Shown piece after piece: positions 16,699 to 25,708 of a stretch of 64,000 bases of DNA; position 1 is the stretch's first letter; the number at the start of each line of letters is the position of its first letter. This DNA comes from Streptomyces sp. HM190 (GTDB taxonomy: Bacteria > Actinomycetota > Actinomycetes > Streptomycetales > Streptomycetaceae). The translations under genes and the position numbers were made by a program. A model generated the notes under the pieces. The model worked only from the letters and a program-made list of their open reading frames with translations, did not search any database and was not told where the DNA came from. The stretch covers positions 4,402,001-4,466,000 of the forward strand of contig NZ_CP047318.1 of the NCBI RefSeq assembly GCF_009857135.1. Direction: 5' to 3'.

Positions 16699-17717
16699 AC
16701 CGCCGCCTCGTCCTTCTTCTCGACGTGTCGGGAGTCGTGTGCCTTCGTGTCATGTCCGGTGAGGGCGAGGAACACCTCGTCCAGGCTGGGCTGCCCCAGC
16801 GCGAAGTTGTCGACGACGACGCCGACGCGGGCCAGCTCGGCGAGGGCGCGGGCCGCGGCCTCCGCGGCGCCCTGGCCGTTGACGGATCCGCCGCCCACGC
16901 GCGCCGTCAGCGCCACCGGGTCCGGCTCCCGCTGCACCTCGGCGTCGAGCGCGAGGCGCAGGATCTCCTCGGCCTGTGCACGCTGGGCCGCGTCCCGCAG
17001 CCGCAGATGCACAGAGCCGGCTCCCACGGAGGCCTTCAGCTCACCCTTCGTGCCCTCCGCGATCACCTTGCCGCGGTCGATGACGGCGATCCGCGACGCC
17101 AACTGGTCCGCCTCGTCCAGATACTGCGTGGTCAGCAGCACAGTGGTGCCCTGGGTGACCACCGCGCGCACGATGTCCCACACCTGGTTGCGGCTGCGCG
17201 GGTCGAGGCCGGTCGTCGGCTCGTCGAGGAACAGCAGGTCCGGGGTGTTCAGGATGGACGCGGCGATGTCGATGCGGCGCCGCATGCCGCCCGAGTAGTG
17301 CTTGACCTGCTTCCCGGCGGCCTCGCTCAGTCCGAAGGCCTCCAGCAGCTGCTCGGAGCGCAGCCGCGCCGCCCGTTTGCCGTGGCCGAGGAGACGCCCC
17401 AGCAGCACCAGGTTCTCGGTGCCGGTCAGGTCCTCGTCCACCGAGGCGTACTGACCCGTCAGGCTCACCCTGCCGCGTACCTCGTCGGCCTCGCGGACGA
17501 CGTCATGACCGAAGACATGGGCCTCGCCGCCGTCGGGTCGCAGCAGCGTGGCGAGCATCTTCACCGTGGTGGTCTTGCCGGCGCCGTTCGGGCCGAGGAC
17601 GCCGTAGACCGTGCCGGCCGGCACGGCGAGGTCGACGCCGTCGACGGCCCGTGTCTCGCCGAACGTCTTCACCAGACCCGCGGTCTCGATCGCGAGGCCG
17701 GATGTCTGTGCGCTCAT
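16695..17717 (-). CDS. Daunorubicin-resistance type ABC transporter ATP-binding protein (DrrA-like)
   Basis: A 340-residue ATPase. Walker A GPNGAGKTTT, ABC signature YSGGMRRRIDIA and Walker B LLFLDEPTTGLD are intact, followed by the switch region TTQYLDEADQLA. The C-terminal ~100 residues, including LGQPSLDEVFLALTGH, are the DrrA-type accessory domain. ATG 17717 is preceded by AAGGA; an upstream ATG at 17783 has no such support. It is co-transcribed with the permease and powers export. The substrate cannot be inferred from neighbours. Confidence 0.9.
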   Translation of the reverse strand: MSAQTSGLAIETAGLVKTFGETRAVDGVDLAVPAGTVYGVLGPNGAGKTTTVKMLATLLRPDGGEAHVFGHDVVREADEVRGRVSLTGQYASVDEDLTGTENLVLLGRLLGHGKRAARLRSEQLLEAFGLSEAAGKQVKHYSGGMRRRIDIAASILNTPDLLFLDEPTTGLDPRSRNQVWDIVRAVVTQGTTVLLTTQYLDEADQLASRIAVIDRGKVIAEGTKGELKASVGAGSVHLRLRDAAQRAQAEEILRLALDAEVQREPDPVALTARVGGGSVNGQGAAEAAARALAELARVGVVVDNFALGQPSLDEVFLALTGHDTKAHDSRHVEKKDEAAV

Positions 17718-17904
17718 GTCTGGGATCCTTCCGCGTACAGGGCCCATGTCCGGGGCTGTGCAGGGGGAGACCGCCGGTTCCACCGGAACTCATCGGCCGC
17801 GCGGGCGTGATTTCTCCACGGTCCCTCCGACGGAGATCGACCGCACCCCTGTTTCCGCCCCCGTCGAGGTGGCGGCGTCGGTGGAGGCGAGGGCGTGCCG
17901 GGCG

Positions 17905-17950
17905 TGGTCGGGGCGGGACCGGTGTGGTCGGGGCGGGACCGCTGTGGTCG
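17905..17950. repeat. 20 bp tandem repeat, two and a third copies
   Basis: The unit GTGGTCGGGGCGGGACCGGT recurs with one change, followed by a partial third copy (GTGGTCG). It lies in the 293-base gap between the ABC ATPase gene and the oxidoreductase gene. Otherwise the gap holds only the two divergent promoter regions. Confidence 0.7.
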
Positions 17951-18010
17951 CGTACCGGCCCCCGACGGGCACGCTGGGAGAGGCGGCGGGGCGAGGGGTA
18001 GCGTCCCCTC

Positions 18011-18991
18011 ATGCATGCGATCACGATTCCCGAACCCGGTGGACCCGAGGCCCTGGTGTGGGACGAGGTCCCCGACCCCGAGCCCGGCGAGGGCGAAGTG
18101 CTCATCCAGGTGGCGGCGAGCGCGGTGAACCGCGCCGACCTGCTCCAGCGGCAGGGCTTCTACGACCCGCCACCGGGCGCCTCGCCCTACCCCGGCCTGG
18201 AGTGCTCCGGACGCGTCGCGGCGATCGGGTCCGGCGTGTCCGGATGGAACGTCGGCGACGAGGTGTGCGCGCTGCTCTCGGGCGGCGGCTACGCGGAGAA
18301 GGTCGCCGTCCCGGCCGGCCAGGTGCTGCCCGTCCCCGCCGGCCTCGACCTCAACCGGGCGGCCGCGCTGCCCGAGGTGGTCTGCACGGTCTGGTCGAAC
18401 GTCTTCATGATCGCCCACCTCCGTCCGGGCGAGACCCTCCTCGTCCACGGCGGCTCCAGCGGCATCGGCACGATGGCCATCCAGCTGGCGAAGGCGGTCG
18501 GCGCGAAGGTCGCCGTCACCGCGGGCACCCACGACAAGCTCCGCCAGTGCGCCGAGCTCGGCGCGGACATCCTGATCAACTACCGCGAGCAGGACTTCGT
18601 CGAGGAGGTCCGCAAGGCCACGGACGGCAAGGGCGCCGACGTCATCCTCGACAACATGGGGGCGAAGTACCTGGACCGCAACGTCCGGGTCCTCGCCGTC
18701 AACGGCCGTCTCGCCATCATCGGCATGCAGGGCGGCATGAAGGGCGAGCTGAACATCGGGGCGCTCCTCGCCAAGCGGGCCGCCATCAGCGCGACCTCGC
18801 TGCGGGCCCGGCCCCTGGAGGAGAAGAGGGCCATCGTCGCCGCCGTACGCGAGCACGTGTGGCCGCTGGTCGCCGGTGGCCGGGTACGCCCCGTCGTCGA
18901 CCGGGAGGTCCCGATGCCCGACGCGGCCACGGCCCACCGTGTCCTGGAGGACGGCGGCCATGTGGGCAAGGTGGTGCTGGTGGCGCCGTAG
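18011..18991 (+). CDS. NAD(P)H quinone oxidoreductase, zinc-independent MDR family
   Basis: A 326-residue medium-chain reductase of the QOR type, which reduces quinones or enones with NADPH. The N-terminal GroES-like domain has AVNRADLLQRQGFYDPPPGASPYPGLECSG (the TP53I3/PIG3-like signature), and the nucleotide motif LVHGGSSGIGTMAIQLAK appears near residue 142. Zinc-binding residues of alcohol dehydrogenases are absent, as expected. No ribosome site precedes the ATG, while a TAGCGT -10 element ends six bases upstream, so the mRNA is probably leaderless. It stands as a single gene. Confidence 0.9.
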   Translation: MHAITIPEPGGPEALVWDEVPDPEPGEGEVLIQVAASAVNRADLLQRQGFYDPPPGASPYPGLECSGRVAAIGSGVSGWNVGDEVCALLSGGGYAEKVAVPAGQVLPVPAGLDLNRAAALPEVVCTVWSNVFMIAHLRPGETLLVHGGSSGIGTMAIQLAKAVGAKVAVTAGTHDKLRQCAELGADILINYREQDFVEEVRKATDGKGADVILDNMGAKYLDRNVRVLAVNGRLAIIGMQGGMKGELNIGALLAKRAAISATSLRARPLEEKRAIVAAVREHVWPLVAGGRVRPVVDREVPMPDAATAHRVLEDGGHVGKVVLVAP

Positions 18992-19173
18992 CCGAGGGAA
19001 AGTCCCCGCGATGCCCGTGACACCTGCGGTCCCCGCCGTCGGCGGCTCCCACCGTGCGGCGGCACCGGCCGCCGGACGGCTCCGTACGAGTGACCGTACG
19101 CGCCACTCGAACGCCGCACGAGGAGCCGTACCGAGGCAGCCTCGGCGATGTCATGGGGAGCCCCGGACCCGCC

Positions 19174-19617
19174 CTAGCCCCTCCGGATCCGCAGCCCCAC
19201 GAAGGCGAGGCCCAGGCCGATGCCCATCAGCATGAGGCCGCCGCCCAGGGCCAGGGCCTCCAGTACGGGGCCCTCGCGTGCTTCCGCGTCCGCCCGGTCG
19301 GCGGGTGAGGCGACGGGCAGCGCGGCGTCCTGCGACGGCTCGGGGGTCGCGGTCGTGGTGCCCGCCGGGTCGTGCGGAGCCCCGGTCGGCTCCTCGGAGG
19401 CCCCATAGGGGTCCTCCGGCTCCGTGAGCCCCGCGTCCGGGCGTCCCGGGCGCTCCCGGCCCTCTCCCGCGCGGCTGCCGGCCCAGGAGGAGGCGGGGTC
19501 GGGTTCGACGGCCGCGTGGACGGACGGCGCGCTGCCCGCCACCGGGACCATGAGGAGGCCCGTGACGAGGACCAGTCCCGTCACGAGCGACGAACAGAGC
19601 CTGAGTCGAGCAACCAC
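19174..19617 (-). CDS. Small secreted/membrane-anchored protein, unknown function
   Basis: About 147 residues. A signal peptide (VARLRLCSSLVTGLVLVTGLLMVPVAGSAP region) is followed by a Pro/Glu/Thr/Ala-rich low-complexity stretch and a C-terminal membrane helix (LALGGGLMLMGIGLGLAFVGL) ending in positively charged IRRG. That layout is a surface stalk anchored by its C-terminus; there is no LPXTG sorting motif. The start is uncertain: GTG 19617 gives the best signal peptide, but an in-frame GTG lies further upstream. It is divergent from the proteasome activator gene. No family recognised. Confidence 0.65.
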   Translation of the reverse strand: MVARLRLCSSLVTGLVLVTGLLMVPVAGSAPSVHAAVEPDPASSWAGSRAGEGRERPGRPDAGLTEPEDPYGASEEPTGAPHDPAGTTTATPEPSQDAALPVASPADRADAEAREGPVLEALALGGGLMLMGIGLGLAFVGLRIRRG

Positions 19618-19768
19618 GACCTCAGCGTCACACGCGCCCCGCACCCCGGCATCTCGGTCCCGCCCGGCCGGCGCCCGGCGGCGACCGGCCCTCGTGCGTG
19701 AGCGGCGGATCACCCTGCGTCGGGGGGCGCCACAGTGGTGAGGTGTACGCGTGCGAGAGAATGACGGC

Positions 19769-20311
19769 ATGGAGATGCCGAGGAACGAACGGTCGCCCGA
19801 ACAGCCCCAGATCCTGGTCGTGGGCCAGGACGGAATGGCGGTGGGCGGTGGAGGAGAAGAGGACTCCCGCGAGGTTCCGGTGACGGAGATGGTGGAACAG
19901 CCCGCGAAGGTCATGCGCATCGGCAGCATGATCAAGCAGCTGCTCGAGGAGGTGCGGGTGGCACCCCTCGACGAGGCGAGCCGGGCCCGGCTGAAGGAGA
20001 TCCACGCCAGCTCGGTCAAGGAACTGGAGGACGGGCTGGCACCGGAGCTGGTCGAGGAACTCGAACGGCTGTCCCTGCCCTTCACCGACGAGGCGATCCC
20101 GAGCGACGCGGAACTGCGGATCGCGCAGGCCCAGTTGGTCGGCTGGCTCGAAGGCCTCTTCCACGGGATCCAGACCACGCTGTTCGCCCAGCAGATGGCG
20201 GCCCGGGCCCAGTTGGAGCAGATGCGGCGCGCCCTGCCCCCCGGTGTCGGCGGCCCGGAGGGGGACGACGACCCCCGCACCCTCGGCCGCTCGGGCGGTC
20301 CGTACCTCTAG
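19769..20311 (+). CDS. bpa: Bacterial proteasome activator (Bpa family)
   Basis: A 180-residue protein matching the DUF2587/Bpa family in length and in its four-helix core (KVMRIGSMIKQLLEEVRVAPLDEASRARLKEIHASSVKELEDGL ... LGWLEGLFHGIQTTLFAQQMAARAQLEQMR region). Bpa forms a ring that opens the 20S proteasome gate independently of ATP. The C-terminus GPYL resembles the proteasome-docking GQYL tail of the mycobacterial protein, with Tyr as the next-to-last residue. ATG 19769 is used; GTG 19751 is an alternative. A terminator hairpin follows. Confidence 0.9.
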   Translation: MEMPRNERSPEQPQILVVGQDGMAVGGGGEEDSREVPVTEMVEQPAKVMRIGSMIKQLLEEVRVAPLDEASRARLKEIHASSVKELEDGLAPELVEELERLSLPFTDEAIPSDAELRIAQAQLVGWLEGLFHGIQTTLFAQQMAARAQLEQMRRALPPGVGGPEGDDDPRTLGRSGGPYL

Positions 20312-20355
20312 ATCTCCACGGCCCACGCGGCCCGCGACACCCCCACCGTTGGCAC

Positions 20356-20392
20356 GAGAAGGGCCCGGCACACGAAGTGCCGGGCCCTTCTC
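20356..20392. terminator. Bidirectional terminator hairpin
   Basis: A perfect 16 bp stem GAGAAGGGCCCGGCAC/GTGCCGGGCCCTTCTC with an ACGAA loop, between the convergent proteasome activator and kinase genes. Confidence 0.85.
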
Positions 20393-20429
20393 CGTCTATG
20401 GACGGCCGGTGACAGTCGGACGGCCGGTG

Positions 20430-22076
20430 TCAGGCCGGGTTGCCCGTGGAGACCTTGAGGACGATCGTCGGCATCTGCTTGGGGTCGACGTCCTCGTTGG
20501 CCGCGGGGTACTGCTCCATGACGGTGTCCTCGCCGTACGTGTTCTCGTCGACGTCCTTGGTGTCGTACTCCCAGCCCGCGGCCTGGAGGCACTTCTTCAC
20601 GGAGTCGATGTTCTTGAAGGTGAAGTCCGGGAGTTCGACCTTCTCGGGGTCGTTGTAGGACTCGGTCGGGTCCGTGCACTCGGAGGTCTCGACGACCTTC
20701 GACGTGTCGGGGCCCTTGTGCCCCTCCACCACGGTCGGGGAGGAGGAAGCCTTCGCGCCGTTGTCCCCGCCCTCGCCGTCCCCGCCGCTCAGCGAGAGGG
20801 CCGTGATCAGACCGCCGATCGCGACGAGCGAGACGACGATCGCGCCGATGACGACACCCTTGTTGCTCTTGCCGCCCCCGGAGTGCCCGGCCGACAGGGA
20901 CGACTGCTGCGGCGCGATGGTGTACGGCGGCGGCGTGGCCGCGCCGTGCTGCGGCGCGTACGCGGAGGTCTGCGGCGGCGACTGGTACCCGCCCTGCTGC
21001 GGATAGCCGTACGACGGGGCGGGGGTCGGCGTGGGCGTCGGGTGGCCGAACCCGCCCGAGGACGGCGGCTGGTACGGCGTCTGGACACTGCCCGACTGCG
21101 GCGTGCCCGTCTGGTCGATGGGCGGGAAGACCGCCGACGACACCCCTGCGCCGTTCGACGTCTGGGCGCCCGGCACGATGCTCGGTGCGACCGGCTGGAG
21201 GGAGGCGGCGACCCGCAGGCACTCGTCCCGCATGGCCTCGGCGCTCGGGAACCGCTCGTTCGGGTTCTTCTTCAGCGCGCGGGCGACGAGGGCGTCCACG
21301 GCCGGCGGCAGCGAACGGTTGATCGAGGAGGGGGCGACCGGGTCCTCCTGGACGTGGGCGTACGCGATGGCCAGCGGCGAGTCCGCCTCGAACGGCAGCC
21401 GTCCGGTCGTCAGCTGGAACAGCATGATGCCGACCGAGTACAGGTCGGAGCGGGCGTCGACGCCGCGGCCGAGGGCCTGCTCGGGCGAGAGGTACTGCGG
21501 GGTGCCGACGACCATGCCGGTCTGCGTCATCGACGTGACACCGGACTGCATGGCGCGGGCGATACCGAAGTCCATGACCTTGACGACATTGCGCTTGGTC
21601 ATCATCACGTTGCCCGGCTTGATGTCCCGGTGGACCAGGCCCATCTCGTGGCTGATCTCCAGTGCCGCCAGCACGTCCGCGGTGATCTTCAGCGCCTTGT
21701 CGGCGGGCATCGCGCCCTGCTGCTGGATGTCCGCGTCGAGGACCGAGCCCAACGGCCGGCCCTCGATGTACTCCATGACGATGTACGGCGTGGCCATGCC
21801 GTCGAGCTCGTCCTCGCCGGTGTCGAAGACCGACACGATGTTCGTGTGGGTGAGCTTCGCCACGGACTGCGCCTCGCGGCGGAAGCGCTCACGGAAGGCC
21901 TGTTCACGGCCGAGCTCGGTGTGAAGTGTCTTGATAGCGACCTGTCGGTCCAGCACAGAGTCGTACGCGAGGTGGACGGATGCCATACCGCCCTCACCGA
22001 GCAGGTCACGCAGCTGATAGCGGCCGCCGGCGAGCGAACGCCCCGCGTACCGGCCTTGTGCGGCGTCCTGGCTCAT
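20430..22076 (-). CDS. Membrane Ser/Thr protein kinase with one PASTA-like domain
   Basis: A 548-residue PknB-type kinase. The kinase domain covers residues ~20-285: glycine loop LGEGGMASV, ATP lysine Lys49 (VAIK), catalytic HRDIKPGN with Asp151, and metal-binding DFG at 169-171. A Pro/Gln/Tyr-rich linker leads to one membrane helix (VVIGAIVVSLVAIGGLITAL, about 415-435) and an outer region whose last ~65 residues (VELPDFTFKNIDSVKKCLQAAGWEYDT...VLKVSTG) resemble a single PASTA domain; typical PknB has three or four. ATG 22076 lies within GGAAGATG, so its ribosome site is unusual. It is divergent from a second kinase. Peptidoglycan sensing is the family role; targets are unknown. Confidence 0.9.
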   Translation of the reverse strand: MSQDAAQGRYAGRSLAGGRYQLRDLLGEGGMASVHLAYDSVLDRQVAIKTLHTELGREQAFRERFRREAQSVAKLTHTNIVSVFDTGEDELDGMATPYIVMEYIEGRPLGSVLDADIQQQGAMPADKALKITADVLAALEISHEMGLVHRDIKPGNVMMTKRNVVKVMDFGIARAMQSGVTSMTQTGMVVGTPQYLSPEQALGRGVDARSDLYSVGIMLFQLTTGRLPFEADSPLAIAYAHVQEDPVAPSSINRSLPPAVDALVARALKKNPNERFPSAEAMRDECLRVAASLQPVAPSIVPGAQTSNGAGVSSAVFPPIDQTGTPQSGSVQTPYQPPSSGGFGHPTPTPTPAPSYGYPQQGGYQSPPQTSAYAPQHGAATPPPYTIAPQQSSLSAGHSGGGKSNKGVVIGAIVVSLVAIGGLITALSLSGGDGEGGDNGAKASSSPTVVEGHKGPDTSKVVETSECTDPTESYNDPEKVELPDFTFKNIDSVKKCLQAAGWEYDTKDVDENTYGEDTVMEQYPAANEDVDPKQMPTIVLKVSTGNPA

Positions 22077-22467
22077 CTTCCTGCGTCCCCCATCGGCGCG
22101 CGCGGAGCCTTTCGGCGAGGCGTCCGCGATCGGTGAATCCTGGTGATCCTTTGTGCTATTCCCGGCCAAGTCTGCCCCAGGGCACTGACACGTCAAGCGT
22201 GGTGCCCGTTCCGTGACCGTACGCGAAAGAAGCGTCGCGGAAGCGTTACAGGGGGCGTACGCCCGGTACACAGAACTTGCACGAGTGCGCGCGGGGCGGG
22301 TTTCATGGCCGGTCAATCCCCGAATCCACCTTGAATCCGTCCCGAGCCCCTCGTTGCCGGTCGCGCGTCCAAGTCGGACCGTCCCCTTGCGGGAAGGCTG
22401 TAGCGTGGCCGACGGAGACCGTAACAAGAACCGCGCGGACCGCGGGCAGAAACGACGGCGAGGACTG
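22077..22467. promoter_or_regulatory. Divergent kinase promoter region with 12 bp palindrome
   Basis: This 391-base gap separates two divergent kinase genes. It contains the perfect palindrome GGGCGTACGCCC (22253-22264), a GGGCAC...GTGCCC inverted repeat around 22183-22206, and a TAGCGT -10-like element (22401-22406) upstream of the right-hand gene. No coding region is supported, although a frame open from 22213 runs into the kinase. Confidence 0.5.
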
Positions 22468-24039
22468 ATGGCACAGCAGCAGCGCTCTCAGGGCCCGTCC
22501 GACCCCGAGGCGACTGGCGGCGGAATGTCAGATGCGCCGGAGCAGTGGGGCAGCGGCGGGCTTGTCGGCGACGGTCGTTACCGGCTGACGCACAGACTCG
22601 GCCGGGGCGGCATGGCCGAGGTGTTCGCGGCCGAGGACGTGCGCCTCGGCCGGACGGTCGCGGTCAAACTGCTGCGCTCGGACCTCGCCGAGGACCCCAT
22701 CTCCAAGGCCCGCTTCACCCGCGAGGCGCAGTCCGTAGCCGGCCTCAACCACCACTCCATCGTGGCGGTCTACGACTCCGGCGAGGATGTCGTCAACGGC
22801 ACCCCCGTGCCGTACATCGTCATGGAGCTGGTCGAGGGCCGTACCATCCGCGACCTGCTGCTCAACGCGGAGGCACCCGGCCCCGAGCAGGCGCTGATCA
22901 TCGTCTCGGGCGTCCTCGAGGCGCTCGCCTACTCCCACCAGCACGGCATCGTGCACCGTGACATCAAGCCGGCCAACGTCATCATCACCACCAACGGCGC
23001 CGTGAAGGTGATGGACTTCGGCATCGCGCGCGCCCTGCACGGCGCGTCCACCACGATGACGCAGACCGGCATGGTCATGGGCACGCCCCAGTACCTGTCG
23101 CCGGAGCAGGCGCTCGGCAAGGCCGTCGACCACCGCTCCGACCTGTACGCCACGGGCTGTCTGCTCTACGAACTGCTGGCGCTGCGCCCGCCGTTCGTCG
23201 GCGAGACCCCGCTGTCGGTGGTCTACCAGCACGTCCAGGACATCCCGGTCCCGCCCTCCGAGGTCGCCCAGGCGGCCCCGCCGGAGCTGGACGGCCTCGT
23301 CATGCGCTCCCTCGCCAAGGACCCCGACGACCGTTTCCAGACCGCCGAGGAGATGCGCGGCCTCGTCCAGTACGGCCTGGAGATGCTGTACGACCAGGGC
23401 AGCCACACCGGCACCTGGAACACCGGGCCCGTGACCATGCACGAGGGCCGGCACACCCCGCCGGGCGGTATGGCCGGGACGACCGTCATGCCCCACCCCG
23501 GCGAGATGGGCACCTCGCAGATCCCGCAGCCGATCCTGCCCGGCTACGGCGGCGGCCGCGACGACGGCGGCTTCGAGGGCAACGGCAACCGGGGCAGCGG
23601 CCGCGGCAAGCTGTGGATCCTCGCGGTCCTCGCCGTGATCGCGATCGCGGCGGGCGTCGCCCTGGCGGTGAACGGCAGCGGCGAGAAGACCGGCAACGGC
23701 AACGAGGTCACCAAGTCGCCGTCGGCCTCCTCCTCCAGCAAGGACGACAAGGACGAGGAGTCGCCGAGCGCCGAGGAGAGCCAGGACGACTCGGGTGGCA
23801 GCACCGACTCCGGGAACAACCAGAACTACACGCCCTCGGTCCCGCAGACGCCGAGCTTCAGCGAGAAGCCCACGCAGAGCGAGCCCGCCGAGGAGCCGAC
23901 GAGCGAGGAGCCCCCGGAGGAGGAGCCGACGACTCCTCAGGAGCCGGAGCCCACGGACAGCCCGCCGCCGAACGAGGAGAGCGGCGGCGCCGACGCCGGC
24001 GGTCTGACGGGCGCTGTCACCGGCGGCAACGAGGAGTGA
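22468..24039 (+). CDS. Membrane Ser/Thr protein kinase without PASTA domains
   Basis: A 523-residue Hanks-type kinase. The domain spans ~35-305: LGRGGMAEVF, ATP lysine Lys67 (VAVK), HRDIKPAN with Asp165, and DFG at 183-185. One membrane helix (LWILAVLAVIAIAAGVALAV) is near 381-400. The outer tail is low complexity, rich in Ser, Glu, Pro and Thr, with no PASTA or other recognisable sensor fold. Start ATG 22468 is close to GAGGA; GTG 22405 would add 21 residues but overlaps a -10-like TAGCGT. Its catalytic domain resembles the divergent neighbour, suggesting an old duplication with different sensor tails. Substrates unknown. Confidence 0.88.
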   Translation: MAQQQRSQGPSDPEATGGGMSDAPEQWGSGGLVGDGRYRLTHRLGRGGMAEVFAAEDVRLGRTVAVKLLRSDLAEDPISKARFTREAQSVAGLNHHSIVAVYDSGEDVVNGTPVPYIVMELVEGRTIRDLLLNAEAPGPEQALIIVSGVLEALAYSHQHGIVHRDIKPANVIITTNGAVKVMDFGIARALHGASTTMTQTGMVMGTPQYLSPEQALGKAVDHRSDLYATGCLLYELLALRPPFVGETPLSVVYQHVQDIPVPPSEVAQAAPPELDGLVMRSLAKDPDDRFQTAEEMRGLVQYGLEMLYDQGSHTGTWNTGPVTMHEGRHTPPGGMAGTTVMPHPGEMGTSQIPQPILPGYGGGRDDGGFEGNGNRGSGRGKLWILAVLAVIAIAAGVALAVNGSGEKTGNGNEVTKSPSASSSSKDDKDEESPSAEESQDDSGGSTDSGNNQNYTPSVPQTPSFSEKPTQSEPAEEPTSEEPPEEEPTTPQEPEPTDSPPPNEESGGADAGGLTGAVTGGNEE

Positions 24040-24046
24040 CGGATGC

Positions 24047-24068
24047 GAGGCCCCCTTTCGGGGGCCTC
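24047..24068 (+). terminator. Terminator hairpin after kinase gene
   Basis: GAGGCCCCC/GGGGGCCTC, a perfect 9 bp stem with a TTTC loop, starts eight bases after the kinase stop and is followed by TTTCGTC. Confidence 0.8.
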
Positions 24069-24246
24069 TTTCGTCGGGGTGTTTCGTACGGGGTCGGTAC
24101 GGGGAGACGCGACCCACCCCTAACGGCCCTCGAAAGTGAAGTCTTCCCGTGGCCGGGGTGGCCGGGATAACGTGCCGGTGTTCCGGCCCCCTGTCAGGCT
24201 GTAACCAGTGCTGTGACCAGCAGGTGTTCCCCACCGACGTGACTTA

Positions 24247-24284
24247 CTTGGATCTCCTAGTATCGAAATACTTGGAAATCCAAG
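24247..24284. promoter_or_regulatory. AT-rich operator-like cluster upstream of second bkd operon
   Basis: The 410-base gap before the second bkd operon contains an island far richer in A/T than its surroundings. CTTGGAT (24247-24253) pairs with ATCCAAG (24278-24284); inside lie AGTAT-CGAA-ATACT (24259-24272) and CTTGGA-AA-TCCAAG (24271-24284). Three nested inverted repeats suggest cooperative binding of a regulator. The rest of the gap shows nothing gene-like. Confidence 0.55.
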
Positions 24285-24478
24285 GAAAATCGCAGGTCAG
24301 TAGGGGTTTCACAGGAATGTGGAGCACTGGGTAACGTGCCTCGTGCAGGGCGCTCGCCGGGGCACCTGTCACGTCTGTTCCCGGCCAAGGGCACCCACCC
24401 CGTGCACGGGTTCCGGGATCAGGCGAGCCGCACTGGTCTACCGGCAATCCCGGGGGCCGGACCGACGGAGGAGCACAC

Positions 24479-25708
24479 GTGACCGTGGAGAGCACTGCCG
24501 CGCGCAAGACGACGCGACGCAGCGCCGCAGGCAAGACCGGCAGCACCGGCAGCAAGGCGGCCGGCACCACCGGCACCAGGCGCGCCACTGCGAAGAAGAC
24601 GACCGGAGGCTCCGAGCCCGAACTCGTCCAGCTGCTGACGCCCGAGGGCAAGCGCGTCAAGAACGCGCAGTACGACCCGTTCGTCGCCGACATCACCGAC
24701 GACGAGCTGCGCGGCCTGTACCGCGACATGGTGCTGACCCGTCGCTTCGACGCCGAGGCCACGTCCCTGCAGCGCCAGGGCGAGCTGGGCCTGTGGGCGT
24801 CGCTGCTCGGCCAGGAGGCCGCCCAGATCGGCTCCGGCCGCGCCACCCGTGAGGACGACTACGTCTTCCCGACCTACCGCGAGCACGGCGTCGCCTGGTG
24901 CCGCGGCGTCGACCCGACCAACCTGCTCGGCATGTTCCGCGGTGTGAACAACGGCGGCTGGGACCCCAACAGCAACAACTTCCACCTCTACACGATCGTC
25001 ATCGGCTCCCAGACGCTGCACGCCACGGGCTACGCGATGGGCGTCGCGAAGGACGGCGCCGACTCCGCGGTCATCGCCTACTTCGGTGACGGCGCCTCCA
25101 GCCAGGGCGACGTCGCCGAGGCGTTCACCTTCTCCGCGGTCTACAACGCCCCCGTGGTGTTCTTCTGCCAGAACAACCAGTGGGCGATCTCCGAGCCCAC
25201 CGAGAAGCAGACCCGGGTCCCGCTGTACCAGCGCGCCCAGGGCTTCGGTTTCCCGGGCGTCCGCGTCGACGGCAACGACGTCCTGGGCTGCCTCGCGGTC
25301 ACCAAGTGGGCGCTGGAGCGCGCCCGCCGGGGAGAGGGCCCCACCCTCGTCGAGGCGTACACGTACCGCATGGGCGCCCACACCACCTCCGACGACCCGA
25401 CCCGCTACCGCCACGACGACGAGCGGGTGGCCTGGGAAGCGAAGGACCCGATCGCGCGCCTGCGCAGCTACCTGGAGTCCGAAACGGACACGAACGAGGG
25501 ATTCTTCGCGGAACTCGAAGCGGAGAGCGAGGCGTTGGGAAGGCGAGTGCGCGAAGTGGTGCGTGCCATGCCGGACCCCGACCACTTCGCCATCTTCGAG
25601 AACGTGTACGCGGACGGGCACGCGCTGGTGGACGAGGAGCGCGCGCAGTTCGCCGCGTACCAGGCGTCGTTCGCCGACGTGGACGCAGAGGAGGGCGAGG
25701 AGCGATGA
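24479..25708 (+). CDS. bkdA: Branched-chain 2-oxo acid dehydrogenase E1 component, alpha subunit (operon 2)
   Basis: A 409-residue E1-alpha subunit. The TPP motif GDGASSQGD begins at residue 203, ending in QNNQ. Compared with the operon 1 subunit, it has an extra ~45-residue N-terminal tail of Lys, Arg, Thr, Ala and Gly (TAARKTTRRSAAGKTGS...). It also has a distinct loop GMFRGVNNGGWDPNSNNFHLY where operon 1 has LLRGDWHTGYDPHEH, pointing to different substrate or partner preference. GTG 24479 follows GGAGGAG. ATGA overlap with the beta gene. Symbols follow the streptomycete bkdABC convention. Confidence 0.93.
   Translation: MTVESTAARKTTRRSAAGKTGSTGSKAAGTTGTRRATAKKTTGGSEPELVQLLTPEGKRVKNAQYDPFVADITDDELRGLYRDMVLTRRFDAEATSLQRQGELGLWASLLGQEAAQIGSGRATREDDYVFPTYREHGVAWCRGVDPTNLLGMFRGVNNGGWDPNSNNFHLYTIVIGSQTLHATGYAMGVAKDGADSAVIAYFGDGASSQGDVAEAFTFSAVYNAPVVFFCQNNQWAISEPTEKQTRVPLYQRAQGFGFPGVRVDGNDVLGCLAVTKWALERARRGEGPTLVEAYTYRMGAHTTSDDPTRYRHDDERVAWEAKDPIARLRSYLESETDTNEGFFAELEAESEALGRRVREVVRAMPDPDHFAIFENVYADGHALVDEERAQFAAYQASFADVDAEEGEER

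Noticed and set aside
20244..22136. Long plus-strand frame opposite the PASTA-type kinase
   Set aside because: Val/Arg/Asp-rich nonsense composition, antisense to a kinase with all catalytic motifs.
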